DNA from: Cladobotryum mycophilum
Lineage: Eukaryota > Ascomycota > Sordariomycetes > Hypocreales > Hypocreaceae
Assembly (NCBI GenBank): GCA_036429605.1
Contig: JAVFKD010000015.1
Coordinates: forward strand, 2,131,421-2,195,420
Reading direction: 5' to 3'
Length of the DNA: 64,000 bases
In this document: positions 12,372 to 23,191 of the stretch, in pieces
Position numbering within the stretch: position 1 is the first letter of the stretch
Layout of the letters: each line of letters begins with the position of its first letter
The notes under the pieces: generated by a model
Database searches by the model: none
What the model was told of the DNA's origin: nothing
The model's input: the letters and a program-made list of their open reading frames with translations, nothing else
Made by a program: the position numbers and the translations under genes

Positions 12372-14065
12372 ATGGCAGTGGTCGACTGCCCGATTTGCGA
12401 AAAGCCCGTCAAGTCGGCCGAAATTAACGACCACATCGACTCAGGCTGTTCGAGCTTCATCGTCGACAAAGTCTCGCCCCCAACCTCCCAAAGCGCAGGA
12501 GGCACTGCTCCTGCTCCTACTTCTTCGTCGTCCTCTTCCTCACAGCCGCAGAAGCGCAGTGCCTCCAGCTTCTTCTCGACGCCGGCTGCGAAGCGGCACA
12601 CCACAGACCCGAAACCGCCCATCACCCCGGTGGTCGTGAACCCGGCGCTGCAGCCCCTGGCGGGCAAGAAGAGGAGCTTCGAGGAAGGACCCGGCGACGG
12701 CCCGCGGTCGGAGGAGATTAAAAGGAAGGAAGATGGGGCTGCTGTCAATGGCGCGGATGGAGCACAACCTACGGAAGAGGAGGATGGCAGGGTATTAAAA
12801 AAGCTAAAGACACAAAGATCGGCACCCCTGGCGGAGAGGATGCGACCCAAGAAACTGGATGATGTATGCGGGCAGGAACTCGTGGGGCCCCATGGCGTGC
12901 TGCGCTCGCTGATCGAGTCCAACCGCGTGCCGTCGATGATCCTGTGGGGAGCCTCGGGGACAGGTAAGACGACGATTGCGAGGTGCATCGCCAGCATGGT
13001 AGGGAGCCGGTTCATCGAGCTCAACGCCACCAGCACGGGGGTCGGGGAATGCAAGAAGCTCTTCCAGGAGGCCGCAAACGACCTGGCCCTCACGGGCCGC
13101 AAGACCATCATATTCTGCGACGAGATCCACCGGTTCAACAAGGCGCAGCAGGACATCTTCCTGAAGCCCGTCGAGGCGGGGACCATCACCCTCATCGGGG
13201 CTACGACGGAGAACCCTTCGTTCAAGGTCGCCAATGCGCTGCTCTCGCGCTGCCGGACGTTTACCCTGCAGCCGCTCGGTACCGACGACGTGATTTCCAT
13301 ACTGAGGCGTGCCCGCGAGGCGGAGGAATCGGTGTATCCGCCCACGGAGCTCATTGACGACGAGATGATGGGCTACCTCGCACGTTTCAGTGATGGCGAT
13401 GCCCGCACGGCGCTCAATCTGCTAGAACTGGCTCTATCGCTCACCTCGCGAGAGGGCGTCACAAAGGAGGACATCAAGCAATCCCTCACAAAGACCCTCG
13501 TGTACGATCGCGCAGGCGACCAGCACTACGACACCATCTCCGCGTTCCACAAGTCCGTCCGCGGGAACGACCCCGACGCCGCGCTGTACTACCTCGCCCG
13601 CATGCTCCAGTCCGGCGAGGACCCCTCTACGTGGCCCGCCGCATGGTCGTCATCGCCTCCGAGGACGTCGGCCTCGCGGACAACACCCTCCTCCCGCTCG
13701 CCACCGCGGCCTACACGGCTGCCCAACAGATCGGCATGCCCGAGGCCCGCATCCCGCTCGCACACTGCGCCGTGGCGCTCTGCCTCGCTCCCAAGAGCAC
13801 CCGCGCCTACCGCGGCCTGAACAACGCCTACGCCGCGCTTAGGGAGCCCGGCGTGGCGAGCCTGCCCGTGCCGCTGCACCTGCGCAACGCGCCGACAAGG
13901 CTGATGCGGGATCTGGGCTTCGGGGCGGAATACAAGTACCCGCCCAACTACCGGGATGGAAAGGTCAAGCAGGCCTATCTACCGGATGAACTGAAGGATC
14001 GAACGTTTTTAGAAGCGAGGGATCTGGGGACCGAGGTGGACCTAGAGGTAGAAGAGGCTTCATAA
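12372..14065 (+). CDS. MGS1: MGS1/WRNIP1-type AAA+ ATPase, frame broken by a one-base shift
   Basis: A replication-fork maintenance ATPase of the RarA/Mgs1/WRNIP1 family, which acts on stalled forks with PCNA. The ATG at 12372 opens a UBZ-type ubiquitin-binding zinc finger (C6, C9, H21, C26), then a ~130-residue disordered linker. The AAA+ core follows: Walker A GASGTGKT at residues 193-200, Walker B with D250-E251, and a GATTENPSF sensor. The frame breaks at the C run 13622-13625: the upstream frame runs into nonsense, while the frame one base over continues with the conserved LYVARRMVV and SEDVGLAD block and the MgsA C-terminal domain to the stop at 14065. One missing C restores a 564-aa protein of normal family length. 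I read this as a probable sequencing error rather than a pseudogene, because everything after it is perfectly conserved. The gene is convergent with the GEN1/Yen1 homologue. Confidence 0.93.
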
Positions 14066-14507
14066 ATTGGGGGGGGGGAGTTTGTCAATATTATAACTAT
14101 AGCAACACATTATTGGATGGTTTTAGCGGTTCAAGGAGTAGTTGGTATGAAGAAGGTAATGGACTCATTGCATAGAGCCTACGGGCTGGTTTGTTGGATC
14201 AAGTTAAAAAACGGGACTGGATATGGATTTTCTGTAAACAATAAATAAGACCTAGTTACCGCAATGGAGAATATGATACCACACACACCACAATGGTATA
14301 CCAATAGACAAACGCACTCCCGTTATAGCATCTTTCGGGAAGATTTGGAAGCTATAAGAGCTCGTATCAGTATTATGCCAAAGCTATAGAGTACCAAAGC
14401 CAAATAACATGCAATTTATCCCATGCTAAATCATTAATTCATTACATCTTTGCAGGCATACAAAACGCCATAAGTAATAATTCAAAATGCACAACGCAAA
14501 ACGCCAC
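14066..14507. other. Convergent 3' spacer between MGS1 and GEN1/Yen1
   Basis: AT-rich 440-base spacer containing the two 3' ends. No further gene or hairpin was recognised. Confidence 0.6.
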
Positions 14508-17112
14508 TCATGGCTCTCCAGTGAGATCAATAACGGATACATCGCTCCATCTCGCAACGCCAGATTTTATGCCACGGCTTTGTAGTAGTCGCGACTCTTT
14601 GGCAAGTCTCTCCTCGTACTCATCTTCATTAACTTCTATTTCATCAAAGAAGCCGGCGTCGCTCGGGACCAGCAGTTTCTTCTTCCTCCCAAGGGGTCGA
14701 GGGCTGGAACTCTTGGCACTCTCTGTCTGGGTGCGGCGATCTTTTGGGGGTTTGTTCTGGCGGCACTTTGTGGGTGGGGTAATAGCATCGGAGTCAGAAG
14801 GGGTACTGATATCTCCGTATCCGAGAAATGATACTTCTCGAAATTGTACTTCTTTGGATTGGATGGCTCCGGATTTCTTTCCTCTGCGCAACTTGGCTTG
14901 CTCACTTCTTTCGTAGAATCACACTCAGTCCCCTTAGGTCGGTGTGTTAGAGTGAGACTAGGCTTCGTGAGCTTTTGGGTAAACATGTTAATCGACGTCT
15001 GCTTTAGTTTTGTAGGTTGCGATGATCTGGGGGGCGTCGATATTTTTGATGCGATTGACCCTTTTTTCGACCACTCTTCATCCTTTGCGTTTCACTGCCA
15101 GCGAAAAGTATCGACTGTATGGAGCCAGATTGCTCCCTAGAGCTCGGACGAACGACGCGGGTTGGCGATGCTGGTGGAGAAGGCGCTGGTGAGGAGGCAA
15201 CGTCGGAGGGACTGGACGGAATGACAATCGCCTCAGCCTCTGCGTGAAGTCGTGGCCTAGGCGTCATTGGTGAGCTGCTAGTGGACCAACTTGCTGGATG
15301 AGCCGAGTCGTTGACGACCGTGGGCGATGATTGCTTACTTGGATCCCGTACAGGCTCCGGCATAGACTCTCGCAGACGAGGAGGCGTCTTAGGTCGGCGA
15401 AAGATGCTTGGTTTGGGAGAAGGAGATATTTCTCGAGGTTGATATGGCACCTTCTTCTTAACGGACTTGTCAGAGACAACCTCGGTAGGTTTTGAGGTCT
15501 TGGTAATGCGCATAAAACCATCAAGTGCACTTTGAGGCGCAGATCCTGTTTTCTTATTCTTGGTCCCAGCTGCCTTTTGTTTGGATGGCTTTGGCCTTGC
15601 TTTGGCCTGCTGCGCTTCCTCCCACGCCTGAAATGCCTCGGGAATAGATTTTCTGGCTATATCTTCCAAAACCCATGCCAAGTCCGGTTTCGTCACGTCA
15701 AAGACCTTGCTGGTGCCTGCTTGGGAGCAATCTACTGCCCCGGCGCTGCTGGCGGGGGCGTCAAACTCGTCGTCGCTGTTTAGCGCAAGTCCATCCCGTC
15801 CATAGGAGGTGTCCTCCTCGATTTCTTTCGAAAGGTCAATGGGCACTATCTCCTCCGGGATATAGGCAAGCCGGATCTCCGATATTCCATCCGTACTGAA
15901 ATGATTTCGGCGACCAGATATCTTTTTGACCAAATTTTCACATCCATTCTCCCGCTGCTCAAGCTTGTTGACGAGTAGGGCCTGACCCAGAACCCGGATG
16001 AATTTGATTGCACCCTCTCGGAAATCCCAGTCAAATGTTTCCCTAGTAAATTCTCTCAAGGCTTCCAGATGCACATCTTTTTTTTGATCGAACTTTTGTT
16101 TGATAATTGCTAGACTTGCCCCCTGAGATACGACGGGATGTGTGTAGTAGCGAAGTATTTCAATGCTGGGAAAGTCGTCCGGGATTGTCAGTGCCTTGTG
16201 CCGTGTACGGAAGTACCCCTTTTCATTCGTCCTCAGTTCGTGCAAAAGAGATTCTCTCCAAAGGCGAATGGCCTCAGTATCCGAGGCCTTGACTCGACAA
16301 ACCGATCGTCCAAACCCCCCTGGCAGCCTCGCATGCAACCTTGACACCGCACCCAGGTACTCCCTCCGGATGATAGTCACCACCACTCATAAGAGCAACC
16401 AAGACCATCCCTTCTCGGTCAAGCCCAAGGCTGGCAAGGTTCATATCTTCGACATCATACATTGATACGTGCGTTGGTGATTTTGAGCTCTTGCCTTCGG
16501 CTGACCAGTTGCGTAAGGTCTTTGTACAGCCAAACATTATCGTGTCAACATCTTCACTCAACACAGCATCAACGATGCCGTTCTTTTGCAAGAATGCGCA
16601 TTCGGCCTCTGCCTCCCCAGGCGCATCGTGCGTAGTGAAGCCAAATAATTGAATTAATCTCTTGGCTTGCGCTGTAGCGACCCCATCGCCTCTCCCAGAT
16701 CGTTTATTGCGTTTGAATTTCGGTTTATTGGGTCCGTCAAAGACAAAGATCGGCTGGATCGGTGTTCCCAGAAGTCGCACAAGTCTGTAAAAGAGAGTCC
16801 GAATTGCCGGGTTGGTTCCTCCTAGATTCTGCGTTAGTTGGCTTTTTTTTAAAAAAAAAAAAAAGAAAGGGACATCTGTATAACATGTCAATGAAAGGCT
16901 ATGCATCACATACCTCGTGCAGCCTGGGTCTGAAATTGCCAAATTGCAATGTCTATTGCGAGGCGAAAGGGTCGATCTGCGGTCTCGAGACTCTCTGCGG
17001 CGAGCTTCGAGAGGGAAACCCTTTTGCCTGGGCCCAGCTCACGATAAATTCTGCATGGATTAGCGCAATTAAAGCTGTAGGATAAAGAAAGAAAATACCC
17101 TCTTATCCCCAT
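14508..17112 (-). CDS. YEN1: GEN1/Yen1-type Holliday junction resolvase (XPG/FEN family), with frameshifts
   Basis: A structure-specific nuclease that resolves Holliday junctions. Exon 1 (17112-17099) is a tiny MGIRG-coding exon, exon 2 is 17050-16914 and exon 3 starts at 16821. The XPG N-region holds the Arg-Gly-Gly-Thr-Asn-Pro block and FVFDGPNKPKFK. The XPG I-region carries GEAEAECAFLQ and LSEDVDTIMFG, with the acidic metal ligands present, then the SGGDYHPEGVPGCG helix-hairpin motif. A ~450-residue Ser/Pro-rich tail follows, as in the family. The frame shifts three times: at a six-base C run (16315-16320; family alignment suggests two bases lost or one gained), at a six-base T run (15062-15067; one base lost) and somewhere within 14880-14935 (one base lost). 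Each new frame continues sensible sequence, and the last ends with SDVSVIDLTGEP. Corrected length is about 820 aa. The promoter is shared with the divergent actin-related gene. Confidence 0.88.
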
Positions 17113-17533
17113 TGGAAAGTAATTCTAATCTCAAACATTTCGTCGGAACAAGAGTCGAGATTGACGACGACGACGACGACGACGACGACAACACTGGTAA
17201 TGATGCTGATGGTGGGTGGTTGTTAACGGTGAGAGTTGATTGAAAGACCAGCAGGAGCTGCAGCTGCCCCACGTCGCTACAGCGACTGCAGGTGCCTGGC
17301 GTCTCCTGCAGCAGCGCTAAAAATGCAGACGTCAGAGAGCCCTGGAGCCCCTGTTGCCTCTTCAGTATTACCTCCTTTATGTGACTTGATTACATAATCC
17401 TTCATTCCCTTTCATGCTCAACGCACAAAGAAAGGCTTTGTGAGTGAAACTCGACGATAACATCAGGAGGAGGGGAGCCTCTCGTATTTTCATTGCGATT
17501 TATGTAACGCTTTAATCCTGACAATCCGCGCAT
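17113..17533. promoter_or_regulatory. Divergent intergenic region between GEN1/Yen1 and the actin-related gene
   Basis: This 421-base region separates two divergent start codons and must hold both promoters. It contains a CGA trinucleotide run (17163-17189) and several CTGCAG words around 17255-17320. No clear TATA box was seen in either direction. Confidence 0.55.
17163..17189. repeat. (CGA)n trinucleotide repeat
   Basis: About eight uninterrupted CGA units in the divergent promoter region, roughly 50-75 bases upstream of the GEN1/Yen1 start. Confidence 0.85.
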
Positions 17534-19271
17534 ATGGCATCTACACCTGGGCCAGCACTGGCTCATCGGAACGTGGCTAATATTCGAGCTGCGCCAAATC
17601 AGGGACAGACAGGGACCACTCCAAGCACTCCTCCTCGCAACGCTCCCGCGACGTATGGGTCGCCGTCGACTATCCGGGCAGATGACGACTTTTTAATCAT
17701 TGAGATTGGGTCGCGATTTATGCGTGTGGGGTTTGCAGGTGACAATCTTCCAAAGGCGGTGCTCACTTTTGGGCCCGAGAGCCAGCGAAGGGCTGGAGAT
17801 TTCAGGGACTGGCAGCGACATGGCGAGCCTGACTTGAATGTATGGGCGGAGGATCATGAGATATGGCAGTGCAATATGAGAGAAACGGAACTGGGATTGA
17901 TTCACGACAGGCTGGATCGTCTGCTAAGGGATGCGTTTACGAGGTGAAGCATCTCAAAATGTTCCTTGTTGGCCACCTGGCACTAATTTTGGCCGCAGGT
18001 GTCTGCTCATTGATTCACGGCCAAGGAGAGCCGGGCTTGTTCTTGATTCTGCAGTCCCAATACCACTTCTATCAGCTGTCCTAGATCTTTTATTCAAGGG
18101 TTTTCAGGCACCCATGATCTCCCTCATGTCAGCAGCGACCATGACCACAGTGGCTGCGGGCATCCGATCAGCCCTGGTTATTGATATGGGATGGAAAGAA
18201 ACAGTCGTCACCAGTGTCTATGAGTGCCGCGAAGTGAAATGCACACGCACAGTAAGAGGAGGGAAATTTCTCCACGCACAGCTGTATAAGACCTTGCGCA
18301 AACTTCTAACGGGCAAGGATGAGGACGACGGTAAGCGGGTGATAAGCTTTACTGAGTGCGAGGACATTATGCACCGACTTATGTGGTGTCGGCCGTCTGC
18401 CTACAAGTCAGCTCAACGGCAAAGACAAAGGGAGTCTGCGCAGTTGGACACGGTAGTGGAACAGGACGAATCCGAGGCCAAACTCATCACAAGCATTCCT
18501 CTAAGGTCAACGGCTCCAGCGAAGACGATTGAAATATCCTTTGACGAGATTGCGAATATTTGCGACGATACCTTCTTTGACACGTCGGTAGCACCAACTA
18601 CCTTTGACGACCACGAGGTCCCTATACATTTACTTGTGTACCAGCACCTCGTGCAATTGCCGATTGACGTGAGAGCCGTGTGCATGTCTCGATTAATTTT
18701 GACCGGTGGCTGCTCCAACATCCTGGGGATAAAGGAGCGCGTCGTGGATGAGGTGACGAGCATGGTGAATAGAAAGGGGTGGGCAAACGTTTCGGGCAAG
18801 AACGTGGAGGAAACACGAAACAGCCAGTTTTCCGACCGCAGAGCAAGTTCGAGATCAGCCGGCTCGCAAGCTACTGCGACTACTACCACTACTACTGCTG
18901 CTGTATCGGAAACCGGAGAGGAACAAGAATTTTCGGGACCCAGTTCCATCGCCACGCAAATTGACGCCGACCCTATCGAGGCAAAAGTGGCCCGGCATCG
19001 ACCGAAAACTGAACCTATCCAGGGCCAGTTTCGGACTATCCACTCCTTGGGGCCATGGGCTGGGGCGAGTCTGGTCTGCCAACTCAAGGTCCCCGCCATG
19101 GCTACGATTGACCGCGAGCTGTGGCTGCAGCAAGGTGCGAGCGGTGCTTCTCGACCAAGCGAAGTCGATATAAAGGCGCAGCAGCGGCAAAGTATGGGCA
19201 CGGGTGGCTTCATTCGGGGCAGTGGAGGGCATCATACAAACTGGACATTGGGGACATGGGGCAGCATATAG
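17534..19271 (+). CDS. Actin-related protein, dynactin Arp10/Arp11-like
   Basis: Exons 17534-17943 and 17999-19271 (intron of 55 nt, GTGAAG..CGCAG) give 560 aa. After a ~45-residue Pro/Thr-rich leader the actin fold begins: LIIEIGSRFMRVGFAGD corresponds to the first actin phosphate loop, and ALVIDMGWKETVVTSVYE to the second. The middle block reading CLLIDSRPRRAGLVL followed by a lipophilic helix, and the late RLILTGGCSNILGI block, match the divergent actin-like subunit at the pointed end of dynactin (Arp10/Arp11). An insert of ~80 residues near 420-500 contains a Thr tract and is likely disordered. Several nucleotide-binding residues of true actin are altered, which is usual for this subunit. 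Its expected role is adaptor function for dynein-driven nuclear and vesicle transport. Assignment to a nuclear Arp is less likely. Confidence 0.75.
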
Positions 19272-19702
19272 GAGCCTATTTCTCGACTCTAGGTTTGCGA
19301 CCGGCCTGTTCTTGCTAATTTGTTGGGGCCTTGTCGGTGAGGATTGGGATATAAGCTTCGAGGCGGAATAAGCATGTCCTGATGTTTATCTGGTGGCTTT
19401 GTCGAGCACTTTCTCAACACTCTTGGTGAGAGTTTGTTCATGGATAGAGCGGTGCTTGTTTGAGGCCGGCTGGTGTTTGTTTATACACTATATGAGGCAT
19501 ATTTTGATGAGATGATGAATACCACAAACCTTGGCACAAGCCCTTTTTTGCGTTTGGACTTTCCGTACACAAGTAGATGGATCAGAACTTTCGGGGCCAT
19601 GTTGCTAACTAGATGTGTTTGTGCCGTGTTTTTCTTCTTCTTCATTTCTTTGTTTTCTTACTTTAAGGTTATGTTGAGTGATTTGTATCTTTTCATCTTT
19701 GC
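19272..19702. other. Intergenic, nothing recognised
   Basis: The 3' flank of the actin-related gene and distal upstream DNA of the CFEM gene. No gene was recognised. Confidence 0.55.
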
Positions 19703-19778
19703 TATATAAGCAACTCTACCCACAAACCGTGTCGTCCAATCAGTTTTCTCTCTCGCTCTCTCTCTCTCTCTCTCTTTC
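19703..19778 (+). promoter_or_regulatory. Core promoter of the CFEM gene: TATA box and CT-rich initiator tract
   Basis: TATATAA at 19703-19709 is followed by a long CT tract (19747-19778), then an A/G-rich leader ending at the ATG at 19854. The arrangement (TATA, then ~40 bases to a pyrimidine tract, then a short leader) is typical of strongly expressed fungal genes. A CCAATCAG word at 19736-19743 lies downstream of the TATA box, an unusual place for a CCAAT-complex site. Confidence 0.65.
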
Positions 19779-19853
19779 CACCAAGCGATTTCTCATCTCC
19801 CTCCTATCAAGGATCAAAAAAGAAAGACAGAAAGAAAGAAGAAGAAAAAAAAG

Positions 19854-20393
19854 ATGAAGCCCACGGTGATACTATCCGCCCTCCTGACCGCCGCTCTGGG
19901 GGCAGAGACAACGACAACAGCGAGCGGAAGACGAGGCGTCTCGCAGCACAGGGACATGCCCAAGTGCGCCATTGCGTGCATCAAAAGGGCCGGTGTCATG
20001 GTTGCCGGCTGTAAACCCGACGACACGGCTTGCTTCTGCCAGAACTTTGATAGGATCATGAAGAACGGTCGGGTGTGTAGCGAGAGGAAGTGCGGAGCGA
20101 AGACGCATGTCAGTAAGTGTTGCACCCTTTCCCCCTTTCTTCCTCTCTCTTTCCCTCTCTCTCCCCCTGTTTAGAGACAAAAAAAACAAGAAATTAACCG
20201 AGGTTCGTGTGGTACAGAAAAAGTCGTCCCCGCGGCTATCGCCATTTGCATCTCGAGGGAGAACGAGACGCCCCCCGGCGCGAACTTCGAGATGATGGCG
20301 TTTAGGCAGCATGAGAGGCAGCAGTTGGTGGACAGCATGGGCATGATTGGTGGTAAAAATGATGGTGGTGATGGTGGCCATGAGTCAGATTGA
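19854..20393 (+). CDS. Small secreted CFEM-domain protein
   Basis: Exons 19854-20112 and 20218-20393 give 144 aa. Residues 1-16 form a signal peptide (hydrophobic core ending Ala-Leu-Gly-Ala). The CFEM domain has all eight cysteines in the family spacing: PKCAIAC, then GC, a TACFC block, VC, KC and a final IC encoded by exon 2. The Asp-Asp just before TACFC occupies the position of the CFEM aspartate that ligates haem iron in characterised members. The tail is Gly/Asp/His-rich (GGKNDGGDGGHESD) without a hydrophobic GPI signal, so the protein is probably released rather than anchored. CFEM proteins serve in haem and iron capture, adhesion or as effectors; which applies here cannot be told. Confidence 0.88.
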
Positions 20394-21404
20394 GTGAGCC
20401 TCCACTTGGAAATAAAGGAGGGCGGGGGGGGGGGGGAGACTATAAACGCCATGATATGAGGCTACGAAAACATGATGATGAGTTTTGGTGGATAGGGATG
20501 GAGGGCGTGAAAGAGGGGGTTGTCCACGGTTGTTGAGTCGTTTTTGTCCCTCGGCATTGATTGATGAGAAGAGCAATAATGATGTGCAGAGTTTTTTACT
20601 ACTTTCCTTTTCTCTTTTAATGACGACGCTTTAATAAGAGCTTTTTTTTATGAGCCGCAGTAAATAAAGAAATTTGCATTGTCCTTCTGCAACCAATATT
20701 GAAATATGTATCATCTACTGCCTTTGGATGCAAGCAGAGAAGCTCAAGTTGAGATGTGATTAAAAAAACTACCGGACGTAGCACGGCCATGCATCATCCA
20801 TCGTCACAGATCCATCAATCGGGAAACATTCAGTGAGAAGCCGCCACCTTCTATTCCCTGAGTGTGATTCCGTTTCCAGGAACTATTAGATTCTTAAAAA
20901 AACGCCACCCCCATCTATACCTCCCATTCTTAATAATAGTTTGTTTTGATCCAAGTTCATGCAATCACCCTTTTTGCCGAGATGGTATCCCGTCCCAACC
21001 ACGGAATGTTCGTTTCCCCCACACACGTGCAACGCCCCATCATCCCGGAATCCGGGGAACAAGGAGAAAGAAAAAGAGAGAAAAGAGAGAGAGATCGGCT
21101 TCCCCCAAGTCTTGGTGCTGTTCCACCCCCCACAAATCTCCACCAATCCATCCGTCAATATGTCACCAATATCCCACCCGTCGGGTTATTTGGCTAAATG
21201 CAACTCTACCCGTGCCCTCTATGTACCACCCTCATTCCTGATAAGGTGGAGGGGCAGAAGGCAGAAGGCAGCGAGAACGTAGCAACGATGCATCATAGTG
21301 CGTAGGTAGCATTTTATTTAAAAAGACGGGTTGGACCCCCCTCTCTCCATCTTCATGTCTCAGCTACCTGGTCTTTGCTCTCTCATGTTTCATTGATAAC
21401 AGTC
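20394..21404. other. Intergenic; includes a 13-base poly-G run
   Basis: The 3' flank of the CFEM gene and the upstream region of the permease. It contains 13 consecutive G at 20424-20436. Open frames across 20864-21282 are short and unrecognised. A CT-rich tract (21338-21400) leads into the permease start. Confidence 0.6.
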
Positions 21405-23191
21405 ATGGCCGACGTCGAGAGCCATTCGGCGCGAGCCGCTTCTCCTACAAAGAACTTTGACGATATGGATGCCGAGCATGTTGAAAGAGATCTCAAGGCT
21501 AGTGTCGTAGATGTCACCACCAACCGCTCCATTCCCGAGATTTACCTCGAGGCGTTGGAGAGATATCCTAACGATGAGGCCATTGATCGCACGGAAGAAA
21601 AGAGGTTGGTGCGCAAGCTGGATATGCGTATTTTGCCTCTCTTAGGCATCTGCTACTTTTTCTATGTAAGCCCATGCATGCCGTGAGAAGCCCCTGGAGT
21701 ATTGGAGATGATCCGACTAACACCGTTGGCAGTATGTCGACAAAACCACACTTTCTTATGCCGCCATCTTTGGCATAAAAGATGACCTCAAGCTGGTGGG
21801 TGATCAATACTCGTGGCTATCAAGTAGCTTCTACTTTGGTTGGATAATCTGGGCCATCCCTTCCAATCTCATCATGCAGCGCTGCCCTCCAGCATGGTAC
21901 CTTGCATTCAACATCTTCATGTGGGGCGCCCTGCTCATGTGCCAGGCCGCCGTACGAAATCTGGCAAGCCTACTCGCCCTCAGGGTTCTTTCCGGAGCAT
22001 TCGAAGCAATAGCAGACCCTGCTTTCATGTTGATTACTTCCATGTATTATACCCGGGCGGAGCAGCCGTCTCGAATTTCGGCCTGGTATGCCTGGAACGG
22101 AATTGGTGTTGCAGGAGGTGGTCTCATTGGTATGTCTCTCCCCTCCTGTGTCTTTGCCTTAATGTAGCATCATCAATTACTTACGTCGAAAACCCATGTA
22201 GGGTATGGCATCGGCCATATCAATGGTGCGCTCGCCTCCTGGCGGTACGAGTTTCTCATCGTCGGCGCATTCTGTGCCCTCTGGGCTATCATGCTCTTCC
22301 TCCTATTGCCCAACTCGCCGCGAACCATTTTTGGCTTCTCACATGACGAAAAGCTCATCATGATTGCCCGCATGCGACGCAATCAAACCGGTGTTGAGCA
22401 GCAGCAGATAAATTGGAAGCAGATCAAGGAGGCATACCTCGACTACAAGACGTGGCTCTTCACCCTGCTTGGATTCGTGGCCAACATCCCAAATGGCGGC
22501 ATCTCCAACTTTTCTACTCTAGTCATCAAAGGGTTAAAGTTCGACACGTTGCAAACAGCGCTCCTTGGTATTCCGCAAGGTGTGCTGGTCGTGATTTGGA
22601 TCGGTCTGGGTGCTTTGGTGAACAAATATGTGCCCAACAACAGCCGGACATTAGTTTGCGCCTTGTTCATGCTTCCAACAATCTCCGGCGCACTGGGCTT
22701 CTTACTTGCGCCGCATGATGCCTATGTTGGTCGTTTGATTTGTTTGTAAGTCAATTCCTACGCCATCTGTAATCTTCCGTCTGCTGACTGAGAGACATCC
22801 GAATAGCTATTTGACTGGCTCGTATCAAGCTTCCTACGTCATCGGGCTTAGTCTTATAACGTCAAACACTGGCGGTCAGTCCAAGAAGATGATTGTCTCC
22901 GGCATGATTTGGTTCGGTGCCTGCATCGGTAACATTGCCGGCCCCTTTTTCTACAAGACAAATCAAGCGCCATCGTACCATCTCGGTATCGGCTCACTTC
23001 TCGTGGCCAACTGCATTGAGCTGGCACTCTTTTTCATCTTCCGCTATGCTTTCATCTGGGAGAACCGAAAGAAGGAGAGAATCCGCGCGGAGATGCAAGA
23101 GCGCGGAGAGCTGGTTGCAGGAGAGCTCAATGCGACGGCATTCGTGGATTTAACGGATAAGGAAAACCCCAACTTTGTTTATGTATATTGA
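21405..23191 (+). CDS. MFS transporter, Dal5-like anion:cation symporter family
   Basis: Four exons (21405-21665, 21733-22129, 22202-22745, 22807-23191) give 528 aa, normal for this family. The ATG at 21405 is the first in frame. An ~80-residue charged cytosolic N-terminus precedes twelve predicted membrane helices. Family marks are the RKLDMRILPLL lead-in, the YVDKTTLSYAAIFG first loop, WLSSSFYFGWIIW in helix 2, the RVLSGAFEAIADPAF helix 4/5 block, the central SPRTIFGFSHDEK loop, GIPQGVLVVIW and the late GSYQASYVIGLSLITSNTGGQSKK block. Relatives in yeast and other fungi import allantoate, ureidosuccinate, nicotinate, biotin precursors and other carboxylates with protons; the substrate here cannot be predicted. 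The introns are 67, 72 and 61 nt and standard. Confidence 0.9.

Noticed and set aside
12314..13354. 346-codon minus-strand frame over MGS1
   Set aside because: Antisense shadow of a confidently identified coding sequence.
13589..14065. Intron as an explanation of the MGS1 frame change
   Set aside because: No GT..AG pair fits, and the two frames meet without any gap in the conserved protein block.
18413..19213. 266-codon minus-strand frame over the actin-related gene
   Set aside because: Antisense shadow; no domain of its own.
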